NCBI GenBank assembly: GCA_019751915.1
Contig: JAIEMS010000004.1
Coordinates: 32,185 to 96,184, forward strand
Source: Burkholderiaceae bacterium
Lineage (GTDB): Bacteria > Pseudomonadota > Gammaproteobacteria > Burkholderiales > Burkholderiaceae_C
DNA: 64,000 bases
Direction of reading: 5' to 3'
How positions within the stretch are numbered: the stretch's first letter is position 1; every line of letters begins with the position of its first letter. Shown piece after piece: positions 8,775-17,783 of the stretch. Below the pieces are notes generated by a model. That model saw only the letters and a list, made by a program, of their open reading frames with translations. It made no database searches and was not told the origin of the DNA. The position numbers were made by a program, and so were the translations under genes.

Positions 8775-10214
8775 TTAAGGCGTTTCTTTCTTTTCTTCCT
8801 TGCGCTCGGTTTGTGTTTTGCTCACCAGCACCGGAGCGCCCTTGAGCTTGTTCAGAGCCTGCGTTAATTGGAAGTCTTTGTCGGTACCAAACTCGGGCAT
8901 TTTGCGTTCGACCACGGGTTTTTTGGCTTCTTCTTCTAAGCGCTTGCGTGCTTCGTCGCGGGCCTTTTCGCGCGCAGGGTCTTTCTTTTCTTCGCCTTGA
9001 CCGCTGACGAGGTGCTTTTCGAGGTCGGCTTCGCGCATCCGCAACGACGCAAAGACATCGCCCTCAGCGGTTTCGTCGAGCATCACATCGGGCACGATGC
9101 CCTTGGCCTGAATCGATTTGCCGCTGGGCGTGTAGTAGCGCGCTGTGGTCAGCTTGATGCCGGTGTCAGGCCCGAGCGGGCGCACCGTTTGCACCGAGCC
9201 TTTGCCAAAGGTTTGGCTGCCCATGATGGTGGCGCGCTGGTGGTCTTGCAGGGCACCGGCGACGATTTCGCTGGCCGAGGCCGAGCCTTCATTGACCAAC
9301 ACCACCAGCGGTACGGTTTTCAGGGCCGCAGGCAAGCGTTTGAGCGGATCACCGCTGCCACGGCGCTGGTAAAACTCAGGGGACGCTTTGTAGTTGGCTT
9401 TGCTTTCGGCCAACTGGCCGTTGGTGGTGACGACCGTGACGTTGGCAGGCAAAAATGCCGCAGATACCGCTACGGCTGCATCGAGCAGGCCACCGGGATC
9501 GTTGCGCAGGTCAAGCACCAAGCCCTTGAGGTGGGGGTCGGCTCGGTAGAGTTCTTCGGCTTTGCGCACAAAATCATCGACCGTGCGCTCTTGGAACTGG
9601 CTCAGGCGAATCCAGCCATAGCCCGGCTCAATCATCTTGGCCTTGACCGACTGGGTTTTAATTTCTTCGCGGGTGATGGTCACTGGGAAAGTGCGGCTTT
9701 CGTCCTTGCGCAGCACCATCAGCGTGACCTTGGTTTGGGGTTCACCGCGCATCTTTTTCACGGCTTCGCTCAAGGTCAGACCCTTGACCGCCGTGTCGTC
9801 AATTTTGGTGATCAGGTCGTTGGTTTTCAGGCCAGCGCGAAACGCTGGCGAACCTTCGATGGGCGAGACGATTTTGATCAGGCCGTCTTCTTGGGTGATT
9901 TCGATGCCGACACCGACAAAACGCCCGGTGGTGCCTTCGCGAAATTCAGAGAACGATTTTTTGTCGAAATACTGCGAATGCGGGTCAAGACTGGCGACCA
10001 TGCCTGAAATGGCATCGGTGATGAGTTTTTTGTCGTCCACCGGCTCGACATAGTCGGTTTTTACCAGTCCAAATACCGCCGAGAGCTGCTGGATTTCTTC
10101 CAGCGGCAGCGGTGACATCACGCCGCGCGCCACCGTCTGCAACGACACCGTGGTCAGCGCCCCCGCGACGACACCAATCGACACCCACCCTGCAATTTTG
10201 AGTTTGTGGCCCAT
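8775..10214 (-). CDS. ctpA: S41 family carboxy-terminal processing peptidase
   Basis: 479 residues. An N-terminal membrane helix (IAGWVSIGVVAGALTTV) exports and anchors it to the periplasmic side. A PDZ domain covers roughly residues 90-180 (VGVGIEI..., GSPAFRAGLKTNDLI), and the S41 protease core follows. The catalytic Ser lies in EGSASASEIVAG and the Lys in FGKGSVQT, the Ser/Lys dyad of Ctp/Prc proteases. It trims C-termini of periplasmic proteins. The C-terminal 80 residues are highly charged (Lys/Glu-rich) and likely disordered. It lies downstream of gpmA on the same strand; ctpA next to gpmA is a common Burkholderiales arrangement. Confidence 0.92.
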   Translation of the reverse strand: MGHKLKIAGWVSIGVVAGALTTVSLQTVARGVMSPLPLEEIQQLSAVFGLVKTDYVEPVDDKKLITDAISGMVASLDPHSQYFDKKSFSEFREGTTGRFVGVGIEITQEDGLIKIVSPIEGSPAFRAGLKTNDLITKIDDTAVKGLTLSEAVKKMRGEPQTKVTLMVLRKDESRTFPVTITREEIKTQSVKAKMIEPGYGWIRLSQFQERTVDDFVRKAEELYRADPHLKGLVLDLRNDPGGLLDAAVAVSAAFLPANVTVVTTNGQLAESKANYKASPEFYQRRGSGDPLKRLPAALKTVPLVVLVNEGSASASEIVAGALQDHQRATIMGSQTFGKGSVQTVRPLGPDTGIKLTTARYYTPSGKSIQAKGIVPDVMLDETAEGDVFASLRMREADLEKHLVSGQGEEKKDPAREKARDEARKRLEEEAKKPVVERKMPEFGTDKDFQLTQALNKLKGAPVLVSKTQTERKEEKKETP

Positions 10215-10255
10215 AAAACACCTTTTACCGTTTCAATATTTACCTTGGAAGGGCC

Positions 10256-10284
10256 GCACCAGTGCGGGGTTCCCGCGCTGGTGC
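10256..10284 (-). terminator. inverted repeat between gpmA and ctpA, possible terminator
   Basis: GCACCAGTGCGGG pairs with CCCGCGCTGGTGC over 13 positions with one mismatch and a three-base loop. It lacks a clear T-tract on the minus strand, so it may instead be an mRNA-stabilising or attenuating hairpin between gpmA and ctpA. Confidence 0.45.
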
Positions 10285-10334
10285 TGTCTTTCGTTGTTCG
10301 TGCTGGATGGGCTTTTGGCCGCCGAGTCGTTGCC

Positions 10335-11078
10335 TTACGCTTTGCCTTGGGATGCTACTGCCGCAGCAGCCTTGGCCGCAGCCTCTGCATCGCCCAGATA
10401 GTAGTGGCGAATGGGCTTGAGATCAGCGTCCAGCTCATATACCAACGGAATACCGTTGGGGATGTTGACACCTACGATGTCGTTATCGCCAATATTGTCC
10501 AGATACTTAACCAAAGCGCGAATCGAGTTGCCGTGGGCTGCCACCACCACGCGCTTGCCGCTTTGGATGGCCGGGGCCATGGTGTCGTTCCAGAACGGTA
10601 ACACGCGCGCTACGGTGTCTTTGAGGCACTCGGTCAGGGGCACGTAGTGGGCGGGCAGGTTGGCATAGCGGCGGTCGCTGCGTTCGCTGCGGGTATCGGT
10701 TTCTTCCAGCGCTGGCGGTGGGGTGTCGTAGCTGCGCCGCCACACCAGCACTTGCTCGTCGCCGTACTGCTTGGCCATGTCGGCCTTGTTCAGCCCTTGC
10801 AGCGCGCCGTAGTGGCGTTCGTTGAGTCGCCAGCTTTTTTGCACTGGCAGCCAAGTGCAGTCCATTTCGTCCAAGGCATACCACAGGGTGTGGATGGCGC
10901 GCTTTAAAACGCTGGTGTAGGCCAAATCGAACTCGTAGCCTTCGGCCTTGAGCAGTTTGCCTGCCGACATGGCCTGCGAGACGCCCGTGGGCGTGAGATC
11001 GACATCGGTCCAGCCGGTAAAGCGGTTTTCTAGATTCCAAGTGGATTCACCGTGGCGAATCAGAACGAGTTTGTACAT
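10335..11078 (-). CDS. gpmA: 2,3-bisphosphoglycerate-dependent phosphoglycerate mutase
   Basis: Interconverts 3- and 2-phosphoglycerate in glycolysis and gluconeogenesis. The phosphohistidine motif is [10 protein letters not shown] at residues 6-15, followed by [11 protein letters not shown] and the second catalytic His in [10 protein letters not shown]. The length of 247 residues fits the dimeric/tetrameric dPGM class. It is divergent from the rhodanese gene, sharing a 72-base intergenic region that should hold both promoters. Confidence 0.96.
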   Translation of the reverse strand: MYKLVLIRHGESTWNLENRFTGWTDVDLTPTGVSQAMSAGKLLKAEGYEFDLAYTSVLKRAIHTLWYALDEMDCTWLPVQKSWRLNERHYGALQGLNKADMAKQYGDEQVLVWRRSYDTPPPALEETDTRSERSDRRYANLPAHYVPLTECLKDTVARVLPFWNDTMAPAIQSGKRVVVAAHGNSIRALVKYLDNIGDNDIVGVNIPNGIPLVYELDADLKPIRHYYLGDAEAAAKAAAAVASQGKA

Positions 11079-11150
11079 GGTTTCCCCTGAGAAAGCGGGT
11101 CAAAACCTTGCATTCTAAAATTGTGCTTGTTTGCTCACCCAAGGACTAAC

Positions 11151-11558
11151 GTGAAATTTTTCGTTGACAACTGGTATTTGATTCTTTTGGCCCTCGTTTC
11201 GGGCGCCATGCTGATGGTTCCAGCCATCAAGGGCGGGGTCAGCGGAGGCATTAGCGCCGCGCTGGCCGTGCAGCTCATCAACCGCGAGAAGGCGGTGGTG
11301 ATTGATGTCTGCAGCGCGGGCGAGTTTGCCGCTGGTCATGTCGGTGGTGCCAAAAATGTGCCTTTGGCCGACCTCGAATCGCGCTTGCCTGCGGTGGTCA
11401 AAAACAAGACCTTGCCGTTGGTACTGGTGTGCGCCAGTGGGGGCCGTGCCCAAGGTGCTTTGGCCGTGGCCCAGAAGCTCGGTTATGCCAACGCCCAAGT
11501 GCTCGCTGGTGGCCTCAAGGCGTGGAAAGAGGCCGGCTTGCCGGTCGAAAAAGCCTGA
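11151..11558 (+). CDS. membrane-anchored rhodanese-domain protein (YibN-like)
   Basis: 135 residues from a GTG at 11151 with AAGGA just upstream; the TTG at 11121 in the track is less likely. An N-terminal membrane helix (WYLILLALVSGAMLMV) is followed by one rhodanese domain with the active-site loop VCASGGRAQG, where Cys would carry a persulfide, and the C-terminal AGGLKAWKEAGLPV. The order rhodanese-grxC-secB-gpsA matches yibN-grxC-secB-gpsA of enterobacteria, which supports orthology to YibN. The sulfur acceptor is unknown. Confidence 0.88.
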   Translation: MKFFVDNWYLILLALVSGAMLMVPAIKGGVSGGISAALAVQLINREKAVVIDVCSAGEFAAGHVGGAKNVPLADLESRLPAVVKNKTLPLVLVCASGGRAQGALAVAQKLGYANAQVLAGGLKAWKEAGLPVEKA

Positions 11559-11592
11559 TTGCGTTGTTGAACCCACCGATAAAGACCCTCCG

Positions 11593-11853
11593 ATGCAAGC
11601 CGTAAAAATGTTCACTACCGCAGTTTGCCCCTACTGCGTGCGTGCCAAGCAAGTCCTCAAAGCCAAAGGGGTGACCGACATCGAAGAAATTCGCATCGAC
11701 ACCGATCCTCAGGCGCGCCAACACATGATGGAGATCACCGGACGGCGCACCGTGCCGCAGATTTTCATTGGCAGCACCCATGTCGGCGGTTGCGATGACC
11801 TGATGGCATTGGATGCCCAAGGTGGCCTGATGGCGCTGTTAGGCGCTGCATAA
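11593..11853 (+). CDS. grxC: glutaredoxin 3
   Basis: Small dithiol oxidoreductase that uses glutathione to reduce disulfides in the cytoplasm. The active site CPYC lies at residues 12-15, with the cis-proline TVP and the glutathione-binding GGCDDL further on. The ATG at 11593 gives 86 residues, the usual length; the track start at 11302 is an out-of-frame extension through the rhodanese gene. It lies between the rhodanese gene and secB. Confidence 0.94.
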   Translation: MQAVKMFTTAVCPYCVRAKQVLKAKGVTDIEEIRIDTDPQARQHMMEITGRRTVPQIFIGSTHVGGCDDLMALDAQGGLMALLGAA

Positions 11854-11867
11854 TCGTGCCCCATGTG

Positions 11868-11901
11868 CCCGCTGCGGGAGCGATTGCCCAGCGGGTTTTT
11901 T
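11868..11901 (+). terminator. Rho-independent terminator or attenuator between grxC and secB
   Basis: CCCGCTG and CAGCGGG form a 7 bp stem around a 14-base loop, followed directly by six T residues. It lies 20 bases before the secB start, so it may partly separate secB-gpsA expression from the upstream genes. Confidence 0.65.
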
Positions 11902-11921
11902 AATGAAGAAAGACTGATTTC

Positions 11922-12368
11922 ATGGCCGACCAAGATACCCCCGTGTTCCAAATCCAACGCGTCTACCTCAAGGATATGTCGTTGGAGCAGCCCAATTCGC
12001 CCGCCATTTTGTTGGAGCAGGCCCACCCGAGCGTGGACATCCAGTTGGGCGTTGAAGCCCTGCCAGTGGCCGATGGCATCTACGAAGTGGCCGTCACTGC
12101 CACGGTGCAAACCAAAATCGAAGATCGCACCGTGTTTTTGGTCGAAGCCAAACAAGCCGGTATCTTTGAAATTCGCAATATCCCCGAAGACCAAATCGGT
12201 GCCATTTTGGGCATTGCCTGCCCACAAATCGTTTACCCCTACCTGCGCGGCAATGTGGCCGATGTGGTCACCCGTGCTGGTTTCCCGCCGGTGCATCTGG
12301 CAGAAATCAACTTCCAAGCGATGTACGAGCAGCAGCAAGCCCAAGCCGCTGGCACGTTGCCACAATAA
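11922..12368 (+). CDS. secB: protein-export chaperone SecB
   Basis: Homotetrameric cytoplasmic chaperone that keeps preproteins unfolded and passes them to SecA. The 148-residue sequence has the family blocks [19 protein letters not shown], the acidic beta-strand region, and [33 protein letters not shown] Gln/Ala-rich tail follows. The start ATG at 11922 lies behind AGAAAGAC. Its position between grxC and gpsA is conserved in proteobacteria. Confidence 0.96.
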   Translation: MADQDTPVFQIQRVYLKDMSLEQPNSPAILLEQAHPSVDIQLGVEALPVADGIYEVAVTATVQTKIEDRTVFLVEAKQAGIFEIRNIPEDQIGAILGIACPQIVYPYLRGNVADVVTRAGFPPVHLAEINFQAMYEQQQAQAAGTLPQ

Positions 12369-12371
12369 TAA

Positions 12372-12422
12372 TTTAGCCTCTTTAAGGCTTGTAGCGCTTG
12401 CCCAGCAAGCCTGAGTAGCTAT
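12372..12422 (+). repeat. dispersed repeat copy running into the gpsA start codon
   Basis: AGCCTCTTTAAGGCTTGTAGCGCTTGC...AGTAGCTATG contains the TAGCGCTTG and GTAGCTA blocks of the repeat family. Its last bases form the ATG of gpsA and no conventional Shine-Dalgarno sequence is left in front of it. Confidence 0.5.
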
Positions 12423-13431
12423 GAAAATCCTAGTGATTGGGGCCGGTGCTTGGGGCACAGCCGTTGCCATCAGCGCCGCCACCAACCCGGCTGGGCACTG
12501 CGTGGGTCTGTGGGCGCGCGATGCCCAGCAAGTGACCGATATGCAGGCGCAGCGCAGCAATGCGCGCTACCTGCCGGGCATGGCTTTTCCCTCTGCGCTG
12601 GGGGTGGTTGGGGGCGATGTGGCTGCACTGGCTGCCAAGGCCGATTTGGTGATTGTGGCAACGCCCACCGCCGCGCTGCGGGCTACGCTGGTGCAGCTGC
12701 GCGGCTGTCCTGCGCCGGTGGCGTGGTTGTGCAAGGGTTTTGAGGCTGTGCCGGCCCAGTCAGAGGCTTTTGGCCTGCTAGCCCACGAGGTGCGGGTACA
12801 GGTAGCTCCTGATTTGATAGCGGGGGTTCTCAGTGGCCCCAGCTTTGCCCAAGAGGTGGCGCGCAGCCAGCCGACGGCGCTGGTGGCCGCCAGCGAACAC
12901 GCCAGCGTGCGCGACGCGCTGGTGCAGGCTTTGCACAGCCCGAGCGTGCGTGTCTATGCCAACGATGACATCGTGGGCGTTGAAGTCGGCGGTGCTGTCA
13001 AAAACGTGCTGGCGATTGCCACCGGCCTGTGCGACGGCCTGCAACTGGGCCTCAATGCCCGCGCCGCTTTGATTACCCGTGGTTTGGCCGAGATGACCCG
13101 CTTGGGCGTGGCGCTGGGTGCGCGCGCTGATACCTTTATGGGGCTGTCGGGTCTGGGCGATTTGGTTTTAACCGCCACGGGCGATTTGTCGCGCAACCGC
13201 CGCGTGGGGCAATTGCTGGCACAGGGGCAAACCTTGCAGCAAGCGGTCGATTCGTTGGGCCATGTGGCCGAGGGCGTGTACAGCGCCCGCACCGTGGTGC
13301 AACGCGCCCACCATCTGGGGGTCGAAATGCCGATCAGCGAACGCGTGGTCGCTTTGTTGGACGGTGGTCTACGCCCCCTCGAAGCTGTTGCCGCGCTGAT
13401 GGAGCGCGACCCGAAAGAAGAAGGCGCGTAG
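12421..13431 (+). CDS. gpsA: glycerol-3-phosphate dehydrogenase [NAD(P)+]
   Basis: Reduces dihydroxyacetone phosphate to sn-glycerol 3-phosphate for phospholipid synthesis. The Rossmann motif GAGAWGTA is at residues 7-14. [11 protein letters not shown], the active-site Lys region [14 protein letters not shown] and the signature [14 protein letters not shown] are all present. Length 336 fits. Two oddities: a repeat copy runs into the start codon, and TAGCTCCTGATTTGATAGC at 12803 is an in-frame repeat-like segment coding for VAPDLIAG. Confidence 0.95.
   Translation: MKILVIGAGAWGTAVAISAATNPAGHCVGLWARDAQQVTDMQAQRSNARYLPGMAFPSALGVVGGDVAALAAKADLVIVATPTAALRATLVQLRGCPAPVAWLCKGFEAVPAQSEAFGLLAHEVRVQVAPDLIAGVLSGPSFAQEVARSQPTALVAASEHASVRDALVQALHSPSVRVYANDDIVGVEVGGAVKNVLAIATGLCDGLQLGLNARAALITRGLAEMTRLGVALGARADTFMGLSGLGDLVLTATGDLSRNRRVGQLLAQGQTLQQAVDSLGHVAEGVYSARTVVQRAHHLGVEMPISERVVALLDGGLRPLEAVAALMERDPKEEGA
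12803..12821 (+). repeat. repeat-like GCTCCTGATTTGATAGC segment inside gpsA
   Basis: A short AT-richer stretch that resembles the first half of the dispersed repeat (GCT...AAATTGATAGC). It lies in frame in gpsA, just before the LSGPSF motif. It could be chance or an old insertion or replacement. Confidence 0.35.
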
Positions 13432-13443
13432 CAACCCTCAGTT

Positions 13444-13491
13444 TGCTATGTTATCGATAGCTACTTATCCTCTGTGGGTAAGGGCTAGAGC
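13444..13491 (+). repeat. dispersed Comamonadaceae-type repeat (intergenic copy)
   Basis: TGCTATGTTATCGATAGCTACTTATCCTCTGTGGGTAAGGGCTAGAG has the two-part layout: an imperfect GCTAT/ATAGC inverted repeat, then a GGTAAGxGCTAGAG block. It lies between the convergent gpsA and rluE genes. Confidence 0.65.
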
Positions 13492-13517
13492 GCCTTTTGA
13501 CTCGTTATGGGGCTTTA

Positions 13518-14177
13518 TCAGCCGCAAAACGCCTCGGCCTCGCACCACTGGCCCGGGACTAAATCTCCCAGCGTCCACGGGCCAATTTGCACCCGTACCA
13601 AACGCAGCGTTGGCAGACCCACCGCTGCGGTCATGCGGCGCACTTGGCGGTTGCGCCCTTCTCGGATCACCAATTCCAACCACGCTGTGGGCACGGTTTG
13701 CCGAACCCGCACGGGTGGATCACGCGGCCACAAGCTGGGTGGAGGCTCTAGCAAACGTGCTTGGGCGGGCAGGGTGGGGCCATCGTTGAGGGTGACACCG
13801 TCGCGCAACTGTGCCAACTGCGCCTGCGTGGGCAGGCCCTCCACTTGCACCCAATAGGTTTTTGCCAGCTTGTGGCGTGGGTCGGCAATCTGCGCTTGCA
13901 AACGGCCATCGTTGGTCAAGAGCAGCAAGCCTTCGCTGTCGCGGTCAAGCCGTCCGGCGGGGTAAACGCCGGGCACATCGACAAACTCTTTCAGCGTGGC
14001 CCGACCTTCGCCACCGCTAAATTGGGTCAGTACGTCAAACGGCTTGTTCAACAGCAACAACCGGGGCTGGACTGGTGGTGCCTTGGCGGCGCGCCGCAGC
14101 GGAGCACGACGGGGGCCGGCAGACGATGCCCTACCCCCCGCCCGTGGCGGGGTTCGCTCAGATTTCAAAGTTATCAA
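13518..14177 (-). CDS. rluE: 23S rRNA pseudouridine synthase of the RsuA/RluE family
   Basis: 219 residues. After a basic Pro/Ala-rich N-terminal tail of about 35 residues the catalytic domain starts at [14 protein letters not shown]. The active-site loop is [18 protein letters not shown], with the catalytic Asp in GRLDRDS, and the C-terminal signature is [24 protein letters not shown]. No S4 domain is present, which fits RluE (U2457) rather than RsuA or RluB. The start overlaps the panC stop by 20 bases, suggesting coupling, although a later start is possible. Confidence 0.87.
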   Translation of the reverse strand: MITLKSERTPPRAGGRASSAGPRRAPLRRAAKAPPVQPRLLLLNKPFDVLTQFSGGEGRATLKEFVDVPGVYPAGRLDRDSEGLLLLTNDGRLQAQIADPRHKLAKTYWVQVEGLPTQAQLAQLRDGVTLNDGPTLPAQARLLEPPPSLWPRDPPVRVRQTVPTAWLELVIREGRNRQVRRMTAAVGLPTLRLVRVQIGPWTLGDLVPGQWCEAEAFCG

Positions 14178-15006
14178 TCAAGCGGGTGTGACCCAACCGG
14201 GCGGCTCCCAGCACCACCAAGGCATCGCCCGCCTGCGGTGGTTGCAAATCGCTGCGGCGACGCACCGTCAGGTAGTCGGGTTGCCAGCCCCGCGCCGTCA
14301 GGCCCGCCATAGCATGGGCCTCTAGGGTGGGCAATTGGGCGGGCAGGGCGTGGGCAGCGGCTTGGGCGTGGTGTGCCAGCGAGCGCAATGCCAACGACAG
14401 TTGCAGCGCCTCGGTGCGTTCGGACTCGCTCAGGTAGCCATTGCGCGAACTCAGTGCCAAACCATCGGGCGCGCGCTGCGTTGCACCGGCCACGATGTCG
14501 ATGGGCAAGGCAAACTGCTGCACCATCTGGCGCACCACCATCAGTTGCTGATAGTCTTTTTGGCCCAGCAAGGTGCTGCCGTGGCGCTTGCCTGCAAACA
14601 CGGCGCTCAAGAGCTTCATGACGACGGTGCAAACGCCGGTAAAAAAACCGGGCCGAAACTGCCCTTCGAGGATGTCTGCCAGTTGCGCGTCGGGCTGCAC
14701 CTTGAAGGTTTGTGGCGTGGGGTACAGGTCGTGTTCGCGCGGGGCAAAAAGCACCGTGCAGCCCGCCGCTTGCAGCTTGGCGCAGTCGGCATCCCACGTG
14801 CGGGGGTAGCTATCGAAATCTTCGTGCGGCAAAAACTGCAAACGATTGACAAAAATACTGGCAACCGTGGCATCGCCCAGCGGCTTTGCTTGGCGTACCA
14901 GCGCCAAATGGCCCTCGTGCAGATTGCCCATGGTGGGCACAAAGGCGGGGCGGTCAAAAGCGGCCAAGGCAGCGCGCAGGTCGGGGATGGTGTGGACGAT
15001 GTGCAT
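14158..15006 (-). CDS. panC: pantothenate synthetase
   Basis: Condenses pantoate and beta-alanine with ATP to pantothenate, the precursor of coenzyme A. The 282-residue protein shows [14 protein letters not shown] with the HxGH-type motif, [28 protein letters not shown] and the KMSKS-like SSRNGYLS. It would normally sit directly behind panB; here an AT-rich DUF2971 gene is inserted between them. The bases before the ATG contain only a weak purine stretch (AAAG), so the insertion may have replaced the original ribosome-binding site. Confidence 0.95.
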   Translation of the reverse strand: MHIVHTIPDLRAALAAFDRPAFVPTMGNLHEGHLALVRQAKPLGDATVASIFVNRLQFLPHEDFDSYPRTWDADCAKLQAAGCTVLFAPREHDLYPTPQTFKVQPDAQLADILEGQFRPGFFTGVCTVVMKLLSAVFAGKRHGSTLLGQKDYQQLMVVRQMVQQFALPIDIVAGATQRAPDGLALSSRNGYLSESERTEALQLSLALRSLAHHAQAAAHALPAQLPTLEAHAMAGLTARGWQPDYLTVRRRSDLQPPQAGDALVVLGAARLGHTRLIDNFEI

Positions 15007-15043
15007 TAGACTTTAAGAAAATTAGAATGATATTTTAAATATT

Positions 15044-15865
15044 TTATTCAATTTCTATTGAATATTTGCCATTGATTTTTATTGCTTTTTTGATAGGTAG
15101 TCCTGGCGAAAATTCATCAACAATTTTCTTTACACTATCAAAATCGCCATTACACCCTACAATAATTGACTTTAGTGAATCTCTTGGGAGGTTGATGATT
15201 CCGCTATTTGAAACAAGGGAGCCATGATCGGTTTCTTTTGTCATTGATTTTTCCCTGGCTATTATGCGCCACTCTTTTTCATAATTCCAATTGGTTGATT
15301 TGCTGGTGAGTAATAATATTGAGTCAAATTCTTCATCATAAATATGGAAAACCGGATGATCGGTTGAATAATTTACCTCCCATGCTGATCCAAAAACATC
15401 ATTTGTTGTTGAGAATTCTAAGCATATGCCTGTATGGTTTTTTGCATAATGTGACCACATCAAAATATCTTTTGGACTTGTTGTTAAGCAGTAAATCCTA
15501 AATGTTTTTTCATGGGATAAGTGACTTGCATTGGATATATTCTCAATATGATTTTTTATATTAAATTGATTTTGTGTTATGAAATTAACAGTTTCAATTG
15601 TTCTGATTTGATCTATGGTTGTATTTTTAATAAGGTAGCACCTTAATTTTTCAAGCCCAATCTGGTTGTTTGAGTAATCTGTATTCCAAGAAATTTTGCA
15701 ATCCCATGGATCATTAAAATTGCTTGGATTTGAGCAATAAATTGTTTTATCTCTTAGTAATCTTATTAAATAATCTTCTTTTCCTTTGAATTCTTGAAAA
15801 TGGAACAGATTGCATATGTTTGTATTTATTGCCTGTTTTGATTTTTTATTGCAGCTTGAGTTCAT
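15044..15865 (-). CDS. DUF2971 family protein, AT-rich insert in the pan operon
   Basis: 273 residues. The family hallmarks are present: CSNPSNFNDPWDC near residue 45, MWSHYAKNHTGICLEF in the middle and KEWRIIAREKS further on. The domain has no established function that I can name. No signal peptide or membrane helix is seen. Base composition is strikingly AT-rich and codon use differs sharply from panB and panC on either side, which points to recent horizontal acquisition. It lies on the same strand as panB and panC and would be transcribed with them. Confidence 0.8.
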   Translation of the reverse strand: MNSSCNKKSKQAINTNICNLFHFQEFKGKEDYLIRLLRDKTIYCSNPSNFNDPWDCKISWNTDYSNNQIGLEKLRCYLIKNTTIDQIRTIETVNFITQNQFNIKNHIENISNASHLSHEKTFRIYCLTTSPKDILMWSHYAKNHTGICLEFSTTNDVFGSAWEVNYSTDHPVFHIYDEEFDSILLLTSKSTNWNYEKEWRIIAREKSMTKETDHGSLVSNSGIINLPRDSLKSIIVGCNGDFDSVKKIVDEFSPGLPIKKAIKINGKYSIEIE

Positions 15866-15916
15866 TGTTTTTAAATAATGATTTATTTGTTTGCGTGAGT
15901 AGTGTTTGTATTTATA

Positions 15917-16816
15917 TTACCAAGCGTGCAGCGCATTGTCCGGAAAAGTCCCCGCCTTCACGGCCCGCACATAAGCCTCCATGGCACCGCGCACACTGCC
16001 CGCGTCGTGCATAAAGTTATGAACAAACTTGGCCATCTTGCCCAAATTCATGCCCAGCATGTCGTGCAGCACCAGCACTTGTCCTGCCGTGCCGTTGCCA
16101 GCGCCAATGCCAATGGTGTGGCAATGGGCCAGCTCTGCCGTCAACTCTGCCGAAAGCTGGGCCGGCACCATTTCTAGCACCAACATGGCCGCGCCAGCCT
16201 CTTGCAGTTCATGGGCTTGGCGGCGCAGGATTTGTGCGCCTTGGTCGCTTTTACCCTGTACCCGGTAGCCGCCCAGCGCATGCACCGTTTGCGGTGTTAA
16301 GCCCAAGTGGGCGCAGACCGGAATGCCCCGTTCGACCAAAAAACGCACCGTCTCGGCTGTCCAGCCACCGCCTTCGAGTTTGACCATGTGTGCGCCCGCA
16401 TGCATCAGCGCCGAGGCACTGCGAATCGCCTGCTCTTTCGATTCTTGGTAGCTGCCAAAGGGCAAATCGCTCACCACCCATGCGGTGCCCTGTACCCGGC
16501 GCAGGCCTCGGGTCACGCTTTCGGTGTGGTAGACCATCGTTTCGAGCGTCACGCCAACGGTACTCGCCAGCCCTTGGCACACCATGCCCAGCGAGTCTCC
16601 CACCAGCAAGCACTCGACACCCGCCGCATCGGCCACCGCTGCAAAGGTGGCATCGTAGGCTGTCAGCATGGTGATTTTTTCGCCCGCTTCGCGCATCTGT
16701 TGCAAACGCGGCAAGCTGACGGGGCGGCGCTGGGGTGGCGGTGATGAAGGTGGCAGCGTGCCGTAAGGGGTGGCAATGTTGGCGGCAAGGCCAGAGGGGG
16801 TGGTGGTATCGGTCAT
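15917..16816 (-). CDS. panB: 3-methyl-2-oxobutanoate hydroxymethyltransferase
   Basis: First committed step of pantothenate synthesis: transfers a hydroxymethyl group from methylene-tetrahydrofolate to alpha-ketoisovalerate. Seen are [12 protein letters not shown], the metal-binding [34 protein letters not shown] with the catalytic Glu, and [21 protein letters not shown] start at the ATG at 16816 (299 aa); the track start at 17284 reads back through nadC. The first 30 residues are Pro-rich and unusual for the family. Divergent from nadC. Confidence 0.95.
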   Translation of the reverse strand: MTDTTTPSGLAANIATPYGTLPPSSPPPQRRPVSLPRLQQMREAGEKITMLTAYDATFAAVADAAGVECLLVGDSLGMVCQGLASTVGVTLETMVYHTESVTRGLRRVQGTAWVVSDLPFGSYQESKEQAIRSASALMHAGAHMVKLEGGGWTAETVRFLVERGIPVCAHLGLTPQTVHALGGYRVQGKSDQGAQILRRQAHELQEAGAAMLVLEMVPAQLSAELTAELAHCHTIGIGAGNGTAGQVLVLHDMLGMNLGKMAKFVHNFMHDAGSVRGAMEAYVRAVKAGTFPDNALHAW

Positions 16817-16910
16817 GGCAAAAAATCGGCAAATCTCATGAATTAGGAGAGTGTATTGCCAGTGGCCCGGCACCACGCAAGGCCAGCCCAAGCCGCTATG
16901 CTTATCGCCC

Positions 16911-17783
16911 ATGACATATTTAGATGCTGCAACCCCCCCTCCCATACCGCTGGCCCAAGTCTTATTGGACGTGGCCCGCGCCCTGCAAGAAGACGTTGGC
17001 GCTGCCGACTTGACGGCAGGCCTGATTGACCCCACCCGGCGCACCCGTGGGCGCATTGTGGCGCGCGAAGCCGCCGTCATTTGCGGCGCACCGTGGGCTG
17101 AAGCGGCCCTGCGTGCTCTTGACCCCAGCATTGCACTGACATGGCGCGTCACCGAAGGCCAACGCTGCACTGCCGAGCAAGTGGTGCTGGAGTTTGAAGG
17201 CAACGCCCGCGCCCTTTTGAGTGCTGAACGCACCGCCCTGAACTTTTTGCAATTGCTGTCTGGCGTAGCCACCAAAACCGCCACTTATGTGGAGGCGGTT
17301 CAAGGAACGCGCGCCCAGATTGTCGATACCCGCAAAACCCTGCCCGGCTTGCGCTTGGCGCAGAAGTACGCGGTGCGCGTCGGTGGCGGCACCAACCACC
17401 GCATCGGCCTGCACGATGCCGTTCTCATCAAAGAAAACCACATTGCTGCCGCCGGTAGCGTGACCGCCGTGCTGCAAGCAGCGCAAAAGGTCGCCGAGCA
17501 AGCCCAGTTCATCGAGATTGAAGTCGAAACACTGGCCCAGCTGGAAGAAGCATTGACCGCAGGTGCCCAAATGATCCTGCTGGACAACATGCCCCCCGAG
17601 CAGTTGCACGCGGCAGTGCGCATCAACGCAGGCCGGGCGATTCTGGAAATTTCGGGCGGCGTGACGCTCCAAAGCTTGCGCGCGCTGGCCGAAACTGGTG
17701 TCGACCGCATCTCCATCGGTGGCCTGACCAAAGATGTCAAAGCCACTGATTTTTCTATGCGCTTGCAGGAGATCGCTGCATGA
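16911..17783 (+). CDS. nadC: nicotinate-nucleotide pyrophosphorylase (carboxylating)
   Basis: Converts quinolinate and PRPP to nicotinate mononucleotide in de novo NAD synthesis. Family blocks: [68 protein letters not shown] with the substrate-binding Arg, Lys and His residues, and LLDNM. The ATG at 16911 gives 290 residues. The stop overlaps the ATG of nadA (ATGA), so the two consecutive enzymes of the pathway are coupled. Confidence 0.95.
   Translation: MTYLDAATPPPIPLAQVLLDVARALQEDVGAADLTAGLIDPTRRTRGRIVAREAAVICGAPWAEAALRALDPSIALTWRVTEGQRCTAEQVVLEFEGNARALLSAERTALNFLQLLSGVATKTATYVEAVQGTRAQIVDTRKTLPGLRLAQKYAVRVGGGTNHRIGLHDAVLIKENHIAAAGSVTAVLQAAQKVAEQAQFIEIEVETLAQLEEALTAGAQMILLDNMPPEQLHAAVRINAGRAILEISGGVTLQSLRALAETGVDRISIGGLTKDVKATDFSMRLQEIAA

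Noticed and set aside
16817-17284. Long N-terminal extension of panB in the ORF track
   Set aside because: It lies antisense to nadC and has Ser/Arg-rich shadow composition. The family N-terminus and an ATG are at 16816.
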